Assembly (NCBI GenBank): GCA_029555885.1
Contig: JAKPQT010000356.1
Location: forward strand, 1-9,036
Length of the DNA: 9,036 bases
Source of the DNA: Chloroflexota bacterium
GTDB lineage: Bacteria; Chloroflexota; Anaerolineae; CG2-30-64-16
Reading direction: 5' to 3'
In this document: positions 8,743 to 9,036 of the stretch, in pieces
Layout: every line of letters begins with the position of its first letter
Numbering within the stretch: position 1 is the first letter of the stretch
Program-made: the position numbers and the translations under genes
Notes under the pieces: generated by a model
Databases searched by the model: none
What the model was told of the DNA's origin: nothing
What the model saw: only the letters and a program-made list of their open reading frames with translations

Positions 8743-8791
8743 GATTGGGCGGTTGAAGGAGCCTGGAGCGTGTGCGCGAAATGTCACCCGT

Positions 8792-8901
8792 CGACTATAA
8801 GTCGCGGCCACCATTGCAAAGTCGGCCTACGCCGATTGTCTGGCTGCTGACAAACAGCCTGCGCAGGCAGGCTTCGAAGCTGTGGCAGCGGTTTCAACCG
8901 C
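8792..8901. repeat. Cluster of short palindromes between convergent genes
   Basis: Five hairpin-forming units follow one another. CGACT/AGTCG with loop ATA lies at 8792-8804. GTCGGC/GCCGAT with loop CTAC lies at 8821-8836. The perfect palindrome GCCTGCGCAGGC is at 8857-8868, which can also pair as AGCCTG/CAGGCT over 8856-8873. The perfect palindrome GCTTCGAAGC is at 8871-8880. GCGGTT/AACCGC with loop TC lies at 8888-8901. In addition GCCAC (8807-8811) can pair with GTGGC (8882-8886), enclosing the central hairpins. The block resembles dispersed intergenic palindromic repeats. It may instead be the 3' untranslated region and terminator of the hydrogenase gene, since on the minus strand the 8856-8873 hairpin is followed by GTTTGT. 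I see no coding capacity here that I trust. Confidence 0.5.
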
Positions 8902-8925
8902 ACGAAACGACTTTGCCTACACGCC

Positions 8926-9036
8926 CTAATACTCGGTGTGCAGCAGCTCGTGCGCCTTATGGCCGCCCGGTTCGCCCAGGAACTCCTCGTACAGCTTGAT
9001 GATCGAGGGGTTCTCGTGCGACTTGCGGATGGCCGA
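8926..9036 (-). CDS. [FeFe]-hydrogenase, C-terminal end (rest outside window)
   Basis: On the minus strand the frame is open from the window edge to the TAG at 8928-8926, encoding the last 36 residues. They contain SHENPSIIKLYEEFLGE and end AHELLHTEY. This is the pattern of the iron-hydrogenase small-subunit domain (R..SH.NP.I..LY..FL..P....AHELLHT.Y), which wraps the catalytic domain of monomeric HydA and of the NADP-reducing HndD type. These enzymes make or use H2 with an H-cluster and work in anaerobic fermentation. Which subtype is present, and whether accessory FeS domains exist, cannot be seen. The gene converges on gyrB. Confidence 0.85.
   Translation of the reverse strand, partial: SAIRKSHENPSIIKLYEEFLGEPGGHKAHELLHTEY

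Noticed and set aside
8772..8999. A 75-codon plus-strand frame after gyrB
   Set aside because: It runs through the palindrome cluster and antisense into the hydrogenase C-terminus, and has no convincing ribosome binding site or domain.

Overview
The window is GC-rich bacterial DNA with dense coding and short gaps. The gene set is a peptidoglycan-precursor enzyme (MurA), DNA gyrase B, a DUF62-type S-adenosylmethionine hydrolase, an ArsB/NhaD-like permease with a CBS partner, and the tail of an [FeFe]-hydrogenase. This suggests an anaerobic or facultatively fermentative bacterium. The repeat style, the extended -10 promoters and the overall protein flavour remind me of Chloroflexota (Anaerolineae-like), but that placement is an impression, not a demonstrated result. 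No rRNA, tRNA, CRISPR array, transposase or phage gene is visible.

Layout, left to right. (1) On the plus strand, the 3' end of a CBS-domain protein (1-396) overlaps by ATGA a 12-TM-class anion/Na+ permease (393-1688), forming a translationally coupled pair. (2) After an extended -10 promoter at about 1719-1727 comes a 448-residue protein (1761-3107) with a disordered Pro/Ala/Glu-rich N-terminus and a membrane C-terminus, which I do not recognise. (3) A convergent gap (3108-3261) is filled by octamer repeats that form a 28-bp inverted repeat. (4) On the minus strand, a SAM hydrolase gene (5339-4560) is followed 11 bp later by murA (4548-3262); the hydrolase stop codon overlaps the murA ribosome binding site. 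MurA carries Asp instead of the usual catalytic Cys, the natural fosfomycin-resistance substitution. (5) A 219-bp divergent promoter region (5340-5558) separates this operon from a plus-strand polytopic membrane protein (5559-6710), followed by gyrB (6761-8692). (6) A strong, probably bidirectional terminator (8712-8742) and a cluster of short palindromes (8792-8901) lie between gyrB and a converging minus-strand gene. Only the last 36 codons of that gene are in the window (9036-8926), and they match the C-terminal small-subunit-like domain of [FeFe]-hydrogenases.

Most of the window is housekeeping. The CBS/permease pair is a plausible nucleotide-sensing transport unit. The SAM hydrolase-murA pair looks like a real operon but has no obvious shared pathway. 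I found no clear undescribed multi-gene system. The best leads are the octamer-repeat hairpin, the unrecognised 1761-3107 protein, the palindrome over the start of the 5559 gene, and a patch of atypical codons in the TOPRIM region of gyrB.
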